The notes below the pieces were generated by a model. That model had not been told where the DNA came from and made no database searches. It was given only the letters and a program-made list of their open reading frames with translations. A stretch of 64,000 bases of DNA from Echria macrotheca. Taxonomy: Eukaryota > Ascomycota > Sordariomycetes > Sordariales > Schizotheciaceae. Below are positions 1 through 11,416 of this stretch, piece after piece. Position numbers and translations under genes: made by a program. Each line of letters opens with the position of its first letter. The first letter of the stretch is position 1. The stretch spans positions 1,674,001-1,738,000 of the forward strand of contig MU839830.1 in assembly GCA_030411725.1 (NCBI GenBank), in the 5' to 3' direction.

Positions 1-1123
1 ATGCCCATCAGGCGGAACCCGGCCAGAAAACATGCGGACCGCCCGGTAGAGCTCGAGCAGGAGGGCACCGAGGTTCCACCAGTCGACGGTTGCGTCCCAC
101 GGGGCCTTGATAAGAACTTCTGGGCACGCAGGGCCACGGGCTGGATATTCTCCGTAAGGTGCTTCGTCGCCCAGCTGGACACGCCCCAGTCGCCTAGGGC
201 AATGCCAAACTGGTCGACGTGTCTTGAGTCCTCCTCGTTGAAGTAGAACTGACGAAGCCGGATGGATCGGATGGGCGTATATGCCTCTTCGGCCCTGTCT
301 TGCTTGGGAATCGGAGCCTGTGCAAGGTAACCGGACTCTATCTGGGACGTGTCCCGGAACTTGACAAAGATATTGTCAGGTTTGATATCTTCAAGACTAT
401 CAGCCATAGGTTTCTCGTATAAAGTGTGTATACGACTCACCCGTGTGTATGACATCGCAGCCATGGGCATAGTCAAGGGCCAGCAGTAGCTGGATGGTGA
501 ATCTATGGATGACAAGGTAGGGGAGCTGGTTGTCTTGGAACCAGGCGCCGAAACTCCGCAGAGTCTCGCCCATGAGCTCGAAGACGAGGCAGACGTGAGT
601 CCCGTTGGGGCCTTGATGCTCGAAATCATCGATGAGGTGGCAGATGTAGGCGTAGCCAAGCTCTTCTTTATCTCCGTCATCGCGAAGATGCCTGAGAATC
701 TCCCTCTCAAAAATTGGGTGGTCTTCAGCGTAGGATTCTGCACTTAGCACCTTGAGGGCGCGGAACCTATGCTCGTCATCATCCCTGAAGTATCCGCTGC
801 AGGTCAGCAGACTTCTTTGATGCCTGGGATTCTTTGGGATGTGCGCGATTGACTCACGCTTTCGTCAAGTCTCGGACGAGCCAGACGGTCGAGTACACAC
901 CATAGCCGATTTTACTCAAGACCTTGTATTTATCGGCATAAGTATCGCCGATGTACACTGGATGAAACCCGCCTGGTTTGTAGGAGGCCCTACCCTCCTC
1001 GATATCGCTTTCAGTGATGGACGGAGGCGCGACGAGGGGGGCGGACTCCGGTTCCGGCGAGGTTCCTTGCGTGCCCGTATCTGGAGGGGTAGCATGATTC
1101 TCGACATCGGCGGCGGTGGGCAT
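1..1123 (-). CDS. SRPK-type Ser/Thr protein kinase, 3' part off the left edge, frameshifted
   Basis: The product resembles SR-protein kinases, which phosphorylate Arg/Ser-rich splicing factors. Exons read as 1123-858, 796-441 and 388-1 (cut by the window edge), with GTGAGT donors. Visible motifs are the lead-in YKPGGFHPVYIGD, the glycine loop IGYGVYSTVWL, the ATP lysine in RALKVL, the catalytic loop VIHTDIKPDNIF, the activation segment LGDWGVSSWATKHL and the subdomain VIII-IX stretch PEVLIKAPWDATVDWWNLG. The last two lie in different frames: one base is missing in a G run at 121-123 (C run on the coding strand). This is either a pseudogenising deletion or an assembly error. The start at 1123 precedes an acidic/proline linker, but the frame is also open upstream to about 1438, so fusion with the upstream module is possible. 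Confidence 0.7.
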
Positions 1124-1419
1124 GATGAGGTTCAGAATCCAAAAAGGATATTGAGGAAGGGGAACTGATAGACGAAAATGCTGGCGGTAGTGGTTCAGGC
1201 TGTTTCCCATTTGTTGGAATTGCGGGAGGGTGGGCAGCACAAGCGGGGAACTGACCCGGATGCCCCTGAACACTTCACCGTCGAATTTAAAGACATCAGC
1301 GGAAATCACATCAGTTATGTAAATGGCTTTATATGTACAGTTAAGGGTGTTATTTTCAAATCTATAGTATAGCGTCATAGGGGGTTTGAGGGTACCTGAA
1401 CTATCGCTCTGCGACGGAA

Positions 1420-2022
1420 TCAGGCTACTAAACGGAACACGTTATTTGCGTAGACTAACCGTGTAAGTGCATGTGGTCCACTGAGAAGATCAAGCAGGGC
1501 GACCTGGCGCGCCAGCCTGTCTCGGAATTCCTGGACGCGATTTTGTTCCTGCGTTTGAAAAAAAAGGCTTCTTCCACCATCATAGACCGGCTTGCCCGAG
1601 CCTCCTTTCGCCAGGCTCTTCCCAAACCTGGGGCTAATTCGGTCTATGATCTCCTGAAGCAGCGAGTCGCATTCATCAGCATGGCAGATCCGATGGGAGA
1701 CAAGTCGAACGGAAGGACGAGACGATTCCACGGTTCTCGAATCTAGGCAAAACTCAGTTAGAGGTTTAAAGGACGATCTGCTGTGAGGATGAAGAAGAAC
1801 TTAAAGGCGCCTGTGGCCGTAGCTAAATGCATCGACTGGTCCATGTTCACCTGCCTACCTAAGGTACCCATCCTGCTGGGACGCTCTTGCCAATGCTAGC
1901 CCAAACAGATTGTGTACAAGGCAGTCGGCTAAAATGGAACCGTAGAACTCACCAGAGTCAAGACGCGGACCAAGTCGCCTAACTTCCACTGCCAGGATTT
2001 GAGTGGCGTCTGGCATTGACAT
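1420..2022 (-). CDS. uncharacterised helical N-terminal module, possibly the 5' part of the kinase gene
   Basis: An ATG at 2022 opens an exon (2022-1953) ending in a GTGAGT donor. After an intron with a CTAAC branch-like site and a TAG acceptor, a second exon starts at 1742 and runs about 100 codons to a TGA at 1420-1422. The encoded segment is charged and helical, with LLQEIIDRISPRFGKSL and VQEFRDRLARQVALLDLL. It recalls the helical N-terminal regions of fungal signalling proteins, but I cannot name the family. From about 1438 down to 858 another minus-strand frame is completely open and contains SSPLVLPTLPQFQQMGNSL before reaching the kinase. This suggests one long gene with a one-base disruption near 1436, or two adjacent genes. 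Confidence 0.45.
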
Positions 2023-2217
2023 GTATCTGGACCAGCCACAGTCAACACAGTGGCTTCAATACGAGTGCACGGTGAAAAACCAACAATGAGAAAACAACGC
2101 TCCCATGTATTCTTTTGAGGTCCTCTATCTTCCCTATTCCCATGCTTTTACCTTTTTACGCACTCCAAGCAAGCAGATCGGTAAATCGAAATCGTTGATG
2201 ATCAAAAGGAAACCAAC

Positions 2218-5200
2218 CTAATGCACACCACCACGACCACCCACTCCACCGGCGGCAACAGCCTGGAGCACTTCAGGCTGGACAGTAGGCAACGGCCTGC
2301 CTCTCCCCGTGGGCCTCGGAATAAACTTGATCTCGGCCAAGTAGCTGAGGAATCGTCCCACATCCTCCCTTGTCACACCGTGGCCCGTACTGTCGTCGAC
2401 ACCGGTCCACCTGTCCGCATCGGCCTTCAGGATGGCCACCGCGTTCCTGTCGTCCATCTCCGGCGCCCTCGTCGTAGCTGGGAGATCGTTCATGCAGAAG
2501 TGGTACAAGGGCATGAGAGCATGTTGCTCTTGGTCCTTCTCCAACGCACCGGCCGACACAAACTTTTCCAGCTCTTCCTTCCACTCGGCATAGGTGACCT
2601 CGGGGGTCTTGAAGCCATAAAACTCCAAGATCGACAGATACTCGCTCATCCGCAGGCGGGGATGTGCCGTCACGTGGACAACGTGCACACCGCCCGCCAG
2701 CGGGTTCAGGGCAGAAGCAACGACAACCCGGGCAACGTGGTTCACGGGAACCGCGTTGACCGTGTTGACGATGTGTGGCCGGGCCGAGAGCTGGATGCAA
2801 CCCTTCAACATGCGGATCAGGAAATCGTCAACGTTGCAGACACCGCTTGCGGAATCACCCAAGACATAGCCAGGTCGAACGACGGACCCCAAAAGTCCAC
2901 GTCTGCCGGCCTCCCGCACCAGCTGTTCTGAAACCCACTTAGTCTGTCCGTATCCCGTGCCGAGACCGGTCCTGCTGCCGTTCATGTCGTCGTCCTCCAT
3001 GACTGATCCTTGACCGGTGCTGACCTTCTCATTTGAGAGGTGGATATAGTGATCCGTGTCAAGAACACTGGTCGAGCTGACGAAGCAGAACACCTTGGGC
3101 TTGCCTTCATTGCAAAGCTTCATAGCATCGACAGTGGACAGAACGTTGGACGCCATCATGTCCTGATATCTCTTGACCCAGTGCACAATGGCACCGTTGT
3201 GGATGACCACGTCGACATCGCGTGCCAGATCGTTCCATGTGTTCTGGTCAAGGCCGAGCTGAGGTTGGGACAAGTCACCTACAACAGCACTTATCCTTCC
3301 AGTCCACTCGTCCCTCCAGAGTCCATAGCTGTTGAGGGAACGACGGAGACGCTCCAAGGCGGCCGAGGGCTCCTTGGCGCCTCGTACGTGGGCAATGAGC
3401 TTGACAGTCTTGGCTGTGCGATCGAGAATATCCCTCACGAGATACGATCCCAGGAACCCCGTAGCGCCGGTCAAGAGAATTGTCAACTGTTCAGCCGAGT
3501 CAAGCGTCTTGGGTTCCGCTGACTGATACTTTTCGGGGAGGAGTGTAAGGAGCTCATCCAGGGACTTGGCATATGCGTCCTCTCCAGCTTCGGGACCTAC
3601 GCTGCCACCCTCGTGTTGGAGAAGCTTGTCGACTTGGGCGCTGAAGCCAGCGAGGCTAGGGTGTTCGTAAAGCGTGTTGATGGAAACGTCTGCACCAAGC
3701 TTCTTGCGAACAGTTAGCAAGAACTGCTGTGCCAGCAGACTGTGGCCGCCGAGGTCGAAGAAGGCATTCTCGCGCTTGATGGACTTGGGGTTCAAGCCGC
3801 GAATCACATCGGCCCACTGTTGCGCAACACTGCGTTCTGTCTCGGTGAGAGATTCCCAATTCTTAATGTCCTCCTCCGAGGCGTCTTCCACCCGCTCCGC
3901 CACATCAGGGAAGGGAAGGTTGGGCTTGTCAACCTTTCCATTCGGATTCAGCGGGAGCTTGTTCAGGACAATGTAGATCGTCGGGACGGCGTAGGTGGGG
4001 AGCCGGGTGGTCAGATGCTCTCGAACTTCGGTCTGCAGTCTCCTGAACTTCTTCAGGTAGACTGTGACCGGGCCCATCTCGACACCTTCATCTTCAACAT
4101 CTGCAAGTCCCCGATCGTGAAGCCACCGCTGCCACTCCTTTTGTTCTGGTACAATATAGCTGACCAAAGTCGGTTCTTCGTTACGATCTCTCCTCACGAG
4201 AGTCTTGCAGTCCCGGATCAGAGGATTTTGACTCAAGTTGCTGTCGATGTCGTTGAGCTCGATGCGGAAGCCGCGGATCTTGACTTGATCATCTGCTCGG
4301 CCAACGCACTCAACGTCTCCAGATTCCAGATAGCGTCCAAGATCACCGGTACGGTAGAGTCTGTCTCGTGGACCTTTGTAGTACTTGCGCCATGGTTCGC
4401 CCTTGTTTGCTTGTTGATCGGCCTCGACCCACTTGTTATTGTCAACGAACCAATTGTTGACGAACTTCTGTTGGTTCAGCGTTTCGTCGCCGAGATAACC
4501 TCTGTTTATAGTTGTCAGACAAAGCTAAGCATGCAGGTGGTGGACTTACTCAGCAAGACCGGCGGCCCGGACGTAAATCTCTCCAACTTCACCGACCTTG
4601 CATTGCTCAGTCCGGTTTTCTCGGTTCACGACAAGCAGCTGAACATTTTGCATGCCCGTTCCAGCCGGAACCGTGTCCTTCAGCCTGTCGAGATAATCCG
4701 GTTCCCTTGCTCTGCTGGGTATCTCGTAGTAGCTGACCGCCCGTTGCGTCTCCGTGGTGCCGTACATGTTTATAATATTGGCATTGACGGCCAGCCGCCT
4801 CAGAGCTCGGCAATCTCTTGTCGTCAGAACATCGCCTACGAAAAAGACGTGCTCGAGAGCTGGGAACTCGGCGGAGGCACCGCCCACGAGAATTTGTCCC
4901 ATAGCCGGGGTAAGGTGGGTGACGGTGGGCTTGTGTTCTCGCATCCACTCGGCCAGCTTCTCGTGTTGTATGTCTTCCCTGGACGGGACAAGCAATTGCG
5001 CCCCGAGGAACAAGGGTGTGAAGATATCTCGCTGGACGGGGTCGTGGGCGATTCCGGACAGAAGGGTGTATCTGCTCTCGGAAGAGAGATTAAAGCGTTG
5101 GGCCATCCAGCCAAAGTACTTGACCAGGCTGTAATGCCGACCCAGCACGCCCTTCGGCCGCCCTTCACTTCCCGATGTAAACGAAAGAGTTGGGTTGGAG

Positions 5201-5841
5201 TCAGGGCCGACCAGGACATCTGGTGGGGCTGACGCCAGCTCCCGGACATCGGCGAAGATGTCTTTTCCGTCCACCTCGCCGCCGTAGAGGAAGCCATCGT
5301 CACGGAGACGCAGCTCAGGCACCTCGGTCTTCAACTGCAGCTCGTCATCGATGTACTTCTGGACCAGAGGGGCCAATGGCCCGTTCTCGTCGGTAGCGCG
5401 TCCGATCTTGAGCAAGGCACGGGGTTGCGAGACCTCGAGGTAGATCTGTTGTCTTGCAGGTGGGTATGCGGGGTCGAGAACTGTCATGGTCGCACCGGAA
5501 GACTAGAGGCAGCTGTCAGACAAGAAGACCAACTTAGTAGGCCGGGACTACTGCACCAGAATGCCCATTAGCGCAACTACCAGGTCGACCGAGCGATGCG
5601 CCCAGATCATCACCACGTCGCCATTGGTGATACCGGCCTTGTGAAGGTGCCATGCCAGCGTATTGGAAGCTTCGTAGATCTGGCGGTAGGTAAAACTCCT
5701 CTCGGGCGTCGTCGACGATTTGGTTTCGACGACACATGTTCGTTCGGGATGGGCCTCAGCCTGGGCGCGGAAGTGCTCCTGGATCGAGCCAACATAGCCC
5801 GACCAGTCGAGGTCGACGGTGGGGTCTGGGATCGCCGACAT
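2218..5841 (-). CDS. LYS2: L-2-aminoadipate reductase (alpha-aminoadipate-semialdehyde dehydrogenase)
   Basis: Lys2 reduces alpha-aminoadipate to its semialdehyde using ATP and NADPH in the fungal lysine pathway, after 4'-phosphopantetheinylation by Lys5. Exons 5841-5557, 5502-4550 and 4501-2218 give 1173 aa, which fits filamentous ascomycetes as I recall them. The adenylation domain spans about residues 20-600, with TSGSEGRPKG, MYGTTETQRAVS, YRTGDLGRYL, GRADDQVKIRGFRIEL and NPNGKVDKP. The carrier domain has DLGGHSLL, with the pantetheine serine near residue 667. The C-terminal thioester reductase begins at LLTGATGFLGSYLV near residue 755. The start MSAIPDPTVDLDWSGYV matches the usual Lys2 N terminus. 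Intron 1 has a weak GTGCAG donor. A Cpc1-type box lies 127 bp upstream of the ATG. Confidence 0.95.
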
Positions 5842-7135
5842 TTTGCTTGTTCGGGTAGACCCAGAATAGCTCCAGCTTTCGCGATGCTGTAGAAGGGATA
5901 TATACCACGAGGGAAGCTCAAATTTTCTGGCCGAAATATGACGATTTTTTTTTGGTATTGCCGGGCGTGACTCAATTGAGTGAATTGGAGCTTCCCCGAC
6001 ACCGGACTGAGGGGTCACTGCCCCACCAAAGAGCGGTGTGGGGCACCCCTCCCCCGCAAAAACCCTGCCCCACCATCTTTTGACGGTCAACAGGTGCACC
6101 ATTTTCTCCTGCAAACAGTGCTTGTTACACCTCGAGACCGCTAAGAGGGTGCTACGACTTAGCCGATTGGGCATGGTTCTGCCCAGTACTTGTTCGACGT
6201 AAGATCTCCGGCGAAATCGCACCACCGGAGAGGAAAAACACGACATCCCAAACTACAGCCCGTGTGGAACATAGCGGATAAGATGTTTCAAAACGGACTT
6301 TTCTGGGATTTCGGGAAGACTCCCCATAACTTCGTAATCCGTATGCCGTTCATAATCTGATGGTGTTCGAGGGTCACAGACAGGTCCAACGACGACAAGT
6401 TCAGATTATCTTCACGGCACGCCCACAAGCCTTGCTGGGCCTATGAGTTAGTTCGTATGATGGCTATCGGCTTTTCCATCATTGTGTCCGTGAGCGAGCG
6501 GGATCCCTGCCGAGCCTGATCGTCCAGAGCTTTACAATACTCTACTAGGGCTCCCGGCCGGCTCCGGTTTGAAGCAAGTGGTCCGTGCTTTCGGGGCCGA
6601 CGAGCACTGGACGACAGGGCGGGCCGTCGGCCCCACTACGGCACCGCACTGCCACAGTCGCAGCTTGATTGACCCCTAAAAAGCGGCGTCATTCGGTGGC
6701 AAATTCCAGCCTGCTTTTTCGACAGCCAGTGGATTTCCCTGCTGCACACCACGACCTCGACCTCCCGCCAAGCGAATGACGCAGAAAGGGGACCACACCA
6801 AGCCTTGATTGGATAGCAACGTCTACCCTTTGGAGCATGTCTTGGATGCAGAGGGAAACATGTCTCGTTTCCGCCCAATCTGTCGCCAGGCACTCTGTGG
6901 ACGGCGCCTGCCGAGCCCAGAGATGCGTGGAAGATGGCCAGCTTGTCAGGGGTCGCTTTCCACTTCGCGGTGTGCCCAGCGGTGCCCTCTGCGTGTATTT
7001 GACCTCGCTCATCCGGGACGCCATCCAGTGATGCGCGCTTTCTTTCACATTTTAAAATTGCAGGAGTCCGCGATCTATTCGAGCATTTATAATCTTAGAT
7101 CGTCTTAGATCCAACGAGATCGTATCGTCGCAAAC
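5842..7135. other. divergent intergenic region between LYS2 and the SUR7-like gene
   Basis: About 1.3 kb of promoter DNA shared by two divergent genes. Apart from the Cpc1 box at 5968-5974 I see no convincing gene. The overlapping short frames on both strands have no recognisable protein features. Confidence 0.6.
5968..5974. promoter_or_regulatory. Cpc1/Gcn4 consensus site in the LYS2 promoter
   Basis: TGACTCA, the palindromic general amino-acid-control element bound by Gcn4 in yeast and CPC1/CpcA in filamentous fungi, lies 127 bp upstream of the LYS2 start codon. This is the expected distance and target for starvation induction of a lysine gene. The sequence is seen directly; the regulation is inferred. 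Confidence 0.6.
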
Positions 7136-8263
7136 ATGAAGCAGCTACCAATCGGGATACCCATTGTGGCCTCGTTAGCGGCCTTCATCCTAGTTCTTTT
7201 GGCCCTCTTCTCCGGGTCCCGACCCGGCTTCATGGAGAGCTACGATATCATTTCTGTAAGTTGATGCCTTCCGCAAAAGAGACTACCCCTGACCCGATTC
7301 AGTTCAACACCTCGGCACTAGGCAAGAATCTGCTTGACAGAGATCCCAACGAGCCAACGCCTACGAGCAGCGGTGGCGGCCTCTGCGATGACCTAAACGG
7401 GTTCCTTGGGAGGACTTGCAGCAGCGCGACTGCAGCAGCGGGCAGCATTGAGAGTGACATTGCCAACACGCTCAATGACATCGGCAACGACATCGCCGAC
7501 GAGCTAGCTGACCGACTGGGCATCCACGAGTTCTACTCGCTGCATCCGCTCACGATCTGCGAGGGTGACTTCACCCCAAATGCCACGGCACCAGGCGCCG
7601 GCCGGAATATCAGCGAGTGTCATCATGGATTTACTGACGGTAAGCATCCTGACTTATACAAGCATATCAAGGCTAAGTTGTCTAGGTTACAACATCTCTT
7701 CGCTCCTGGATCACGGCCTGCAGGTTGGCCGCTTCCGTCTGACCCTCGCCGATCTCGGCTTTACGAAGGAACTGCAGGACCCCATCGACACGCTCAACTC
7801 GGTGCTCAAGGCCTTCACTGCTATCCTGATCGTGGCCGTAGGTTTTACCGGCCTGTCGTTCCTTGCGTCTGTGGCAGCCCTCTTTCTTGTCGGCCGACGT
7901 GAGCGCCCCACAGTGTTGACCAACCTTGTCCTCGCCGCGCTTGCATTCGGCTTCCTCTTGCTAAGCGGACTCATGGGCACGATCGCGGGTAGCGTGGCTG
8001 CCGACAAGGTCAACGACAAAGGCGCCGACATTGGTATACACGCCTCTATGGGTGTTGGTTACACCGTCATCACATGGGTTGCCGTCGGCCTGATGCTCGT
8101 TGCCTTTGGCTTCTGGTTGTGGAAACTGCTTCGACACCGCAACGGCAGGACAATGGGGGCCGGGAGGACGAGAAAGCACGTCCGCGATTCCGAGGAGAGC
8201 GGGGCGGATCGGCCGGGCATGAGATCGACTTCGGGCATGGGCTTCTCCCGCGGTCGTCGTTAA
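7136..8263 (+). CDS. SUR7/PalI-family four-pass plasma-membrane protein
   Basis: Exons 7136-7255, 7303-7639 and 7686-8263 give 344 aa. One hydrophobic helix lies at the N terminus (about residues 7-27, IPIVASLAAFILVLLALFSG). A long extracytoplasmic loop follows (about 28-160) with paired cysteines, NFTS-type sequons and C-x-C-like positions. Three helices sit near the C terminus, ending in a basic cytosolic tail that is Arg/Ser-rich. This layout is characteristic of the SUR7/PalI family, whose members act in eisosome (MCC) organisation and cell-wall integrity or in ambient-pH signalling. Which subfamily this is cannot be decided from sequence alone. Both introns are short with GTAAG donors. 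The gene ends 92 bp before the convergent SET-domain gene. Confidence 0.75.
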
Positions 8264-8355
8264 TTTTCTTGATCTAAAGATGGCTCTGTCATGTCGTGTG
8301 TTTAGATGCGAGATACCATGTTTATTACCTTTTGTTTATTTACCTATCCAATATT

Positions 8356-9755
8356 TTAGTTTCCCCCCTTACTTTCGTTTCCCGTGAGCTCCACCTTGAC
8401 CTGCGTCCCAACACCCTCCACCCAGTTCTCGTCTTCTTCGTCCGCCTTTTTCTCCATCCCCTTCTCCGCCACCTTGAGCGCGCCCCAGGACCAATGCTTC
8501 TCAGGCTCCTCAGCCAGCAAGTTCATAGCCTTGGCATCCTTACTCCGCTCACCAAACTCCCTAATCAGCGCCTCCCGAGCGAGCCGCGCATACCGCACCG
8601 CCTCGTCCCCGTTCCCAACAAGCGAGTGCAGCAGCGCGGCGCGCGTGTACGCCTGTCCAAGATACGATTCGAGCCGCTCCTCGTGCAGCAGCCGGACCAG
8701 CTCGTCGCCGAGACGGGGATCTATCCCCGAGCCCGAAGCCATCATCTTCTCGAGTGCGCCCTCGATGTTCTGGATGCGCTCCATGCGGGTGTCGGACGCG
8801 GCCGCCTCGGCATCGGACATGCGGCAGTGCGCGCACGTGCAGGCGAAGCCCCAGTCGGAGAGACGTGACTGGCGCTCGGCCCGGGGCTGCAGGCCGTCGA
8901 TGTAGGAGACTGTGAGCTCCTCGCCGGGGTGGATATCACGGACCGCGACGCTGATGTGGGTTATGTTTTCGATGCGGTAGTGGATGCTTTTTTCTGGGGT
9001 TAGGATCTATCTTTCCGAGAAAATAAAAAAGGGGGAGGAGACTAAACGCACTTGGGCCGGCAATCATGGTTCATCCGGCTCGCCTCGGGATACACGCCCA
9101 GATGGCCGGAAAAGTTCTCCTCGCCGTTGATGAACATGCGGAACGAGTTGCGGTCGATTTTTTCGTAGGTTGTCCGGCCGTGCTGGCGTCGGAACATGGA
9201 CCGTCGCGGCTCCGGGATGCGTTCCACGGCCCGCTCGTACAGCGCCGCGCGCGTGGCCGCGTCGATGTCGAGGTGCGGGCCGAGCTGGATCAGCATGGTC
9301 GGGGTGAGGCGCATGAGGATGTCGTTGGTGCGGATGGTCCGGTTGGCGATCAGGCCGATGCCCTTGCCGGGGATGTCGGCGACGTAGAACGGCGGTGGTT
9401 CTTGCTGGGTCGGAGGGGGGGTGTTGTTTCGGGGTGCTGTCTGGAAGCGGTCGATTACGTGCACGTTCTGCTCGGCCGAGATGAGCACCATGCCGTCGAG
9501 CTGGTGGTTGACGAAGACGCAGTACTTGTCGATGCAGTCGTAGGGTCCGTCCCATGCTGCCGGCCTGTCGGACTTCCATTGCCATTTCCGGTCGGTGAAG
9601 AGGTGTGTTTCTTTTTGGATTAGGTCTAAGGGGGCGAGGCAGATCCCGTTGTTTTGGAGTAGGGGTGTTTGCGGACAGTCTTGGGTACTTTCGGCTGCTG
9701 ATCCGATGATGAAGAACTGCGCGCAGAGGGCGTAGATGAGCGTGAGGTGCTTCAT
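8356..9755 (-). CDS. SET-domain protein with an N-terminal signal peptide
   Basis: Exons 9755-9052 and 8986-8356 give 444 aa. SET motifs are clear: the N-part VADIPGKGIGLIANRTI, the catalytic RMNHDCRPN, which is rebuilt exactly across the intron (donor AA/GTGCGT, acceptor AAAAAAG/C), and PGEELTVSYID. A post-SET cysteine cluster CTCAHC follows, then a helical C-terminal third. This predicts a lysine methyltransferase using S-adenosylmethionine. The N terminus MKHLTLIYALCAQFFIIGSA is a typical secretion signal, which is odd for a SET enzyme and suggests entry into the secretory pathway. There is also a conserved-looking cysteine-containing segment before the SET domain (residues 25-100). No histone-specific domain is visible. 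Confidence 0.8.
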
Positions 9756-11416
9756 CCTGGCCAGCTGCTCTCTGAGCTGAAGCTACCTGTGCATGCAATA
9801 GATATTAAGAACAAGAAAATCTCCGAGAACGTGTATATAAGCCGTCAACCACACGAATCTCACGTTCGATTTTCAACACCCAGCACAATATCACAAACGC
9901 ATCAAGATCAATGAGAGAAAAACAGAAAAGAAAAGAAGAATGGTATTTCAACATCCGAATGATCATAGCAGATTTAGGGTCCGACGTCGCCATCAAGTAC
10001 AAAACTGGGAACGTGTCCTCGGCATGTCATCGAGATTTACCCGGCCGAAACACCCGTGGCCCCCTAGAATGCAGCATCCCCGGGACGCCAAGACCCGTCA
10101 TACAAGAGCCGGACCCAGGCATTTGGGTGTTTTCAAATCTACGGGTATATATATCTGACAGGTGTCAAGCCGGAACGAGTGAGGCCTAAGGCCCGGCATA
10201 TTTTCCGCGAGCCGGCCGGGGACACATGGAGGTCCCGAACGTCACGGTTGCGGGGTGTTCGGAGGGTGGGTGCCGGTTGCGGTTTTGGCTTGTTTTCTTA
10301 TTCTTTTTTCTCATTGTTTCTGGCATCTGATAGTGCCTATTTGCCCAAAATAAGGGAAAGAAGGTCTCAAGCTGGCACGGGTCAAAGGTGTCAGCGCGCG
10401 AGCCCTAACCACCTTATATCTTCACTCTTCTTAGCCTTTCACTACCTACTTGGAAACTATTATATATGGTAGATATGCCTACTATGCCTTTCTGGCTTTT
10501 AGAAGGGATATAACAAGTAGATTGGAAAGTTGTGTGGTAAAACGTTGTGCTGGGGGGTGCACTCCTATCAGATTCCCCGAAATGAAACGCCCCCCGACCC
10601 GTGGCAAGGGACCTCATACAGCCTGCCGTCCAGAACCTCAGCCTGGGACTTTGAATACAATCTCCGAGATGTGATCACCGTTGGTGAAAGACTGCTGTGC
10701 CTCGATGGCGGCCGGAGTAAAATCATCCGCATCGTCTGAATCCTCTTCGTCCCCCGAACCAAGCGCAATTTGGAAGAAGGAAGGGCAAGCAAAGAGGAGG
10801 ATAAGATGGCTTGTTGGACGGTTTTGTTCAAGCTGTATCAGCTCAATGGGCCGTACGTCACTGGAAGTTCCTGTCAGAATAAGCAATAGTCCCGGTAATT
10901 TGTAATGTTGACCTCAGCAGATTGATATTCACAGGTTGATGATAACAGCTCTTGGAAGCCCTAGAAGCAGTCACTGGTGCCCACACACCGGGCCTCACAA
11001 ATCGGCTCTAAATAAGGGGTTCCTGCCGCTGGAGATAGATTGGAACAGATCGGAATAAACACTTTTTTGAACCCAATTAAATCTGGCAGTTTATAACTAC
11101 ATAGAAGAGGGACCGCCTACCCCTTAGGGGTGGAAGCCTTCGGCTTCCTACGGTTTAAGACAAATAATAATAAATCTGGCAGTTCCGCCAGGGACTGGGT
11201 GAAGTACCCAAGTACTTGACGTCGAAAATGGCGGCTCGTTGGGCAGCGATGCGTCAGGCCGCAACAGACCACGGATCCTCCGCACCAATCCATCCAGTTA
11301 TCAGGCGGAGCTGCGAGGAATCAAAAAAAGCCAACTACTCCCCACCTGGTCAAACCAATATCTTCTGCTGTGCCCTTCAAAATATACCTCAGAGCTACGA
11401 CGGTTACTTTAGAAAC
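9756..11416. other. intergenic region with a retroposon-like insertion
   Basis: A 1.6-kb region between the SET gene and the Cys/His-rich gene. It contains the 14-bp-flanked element at 11078-11184 and otherwise nothing I can identify. If the downstream gene starts at the earlier in-frame ATG at 11228, the last 190 bp would be coding. Confidence 0.5.
11078..11184 (+). mobile_element. short retroposon-like or structured insertion with a 14-bp target-site duplication
   Basis: A perfect 14-bp direct repeat TAAATCTGGCAGTT lies at 11078-11091 and 11171-11184. The 79 bp between them hold two adjacent hairpins, ACCCC-TTA-GGGGT and GGAAGCC-TTC-GGCTTCC. These are enclosed by complementary ACCG and CGGT, which makes a possible three-way junction. 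The segment ends in an A/T-rich ATAATAATAA tail. The tail plus duplication resembles a target-primed SINE-like insertion. A transferred mitochondrial GC cluster is the main alternative. Confidence 0.45.

Noticed and set aside
6695..6703. GGTGGCAAA, identical to the yeast Rpn4 PACE element
   Set aside because: It lies between LYS2 and the SUR7-like gene, not near RPT4 or PRE4, and Rpn4 control by PACE is a yeast feature; most likely chance.
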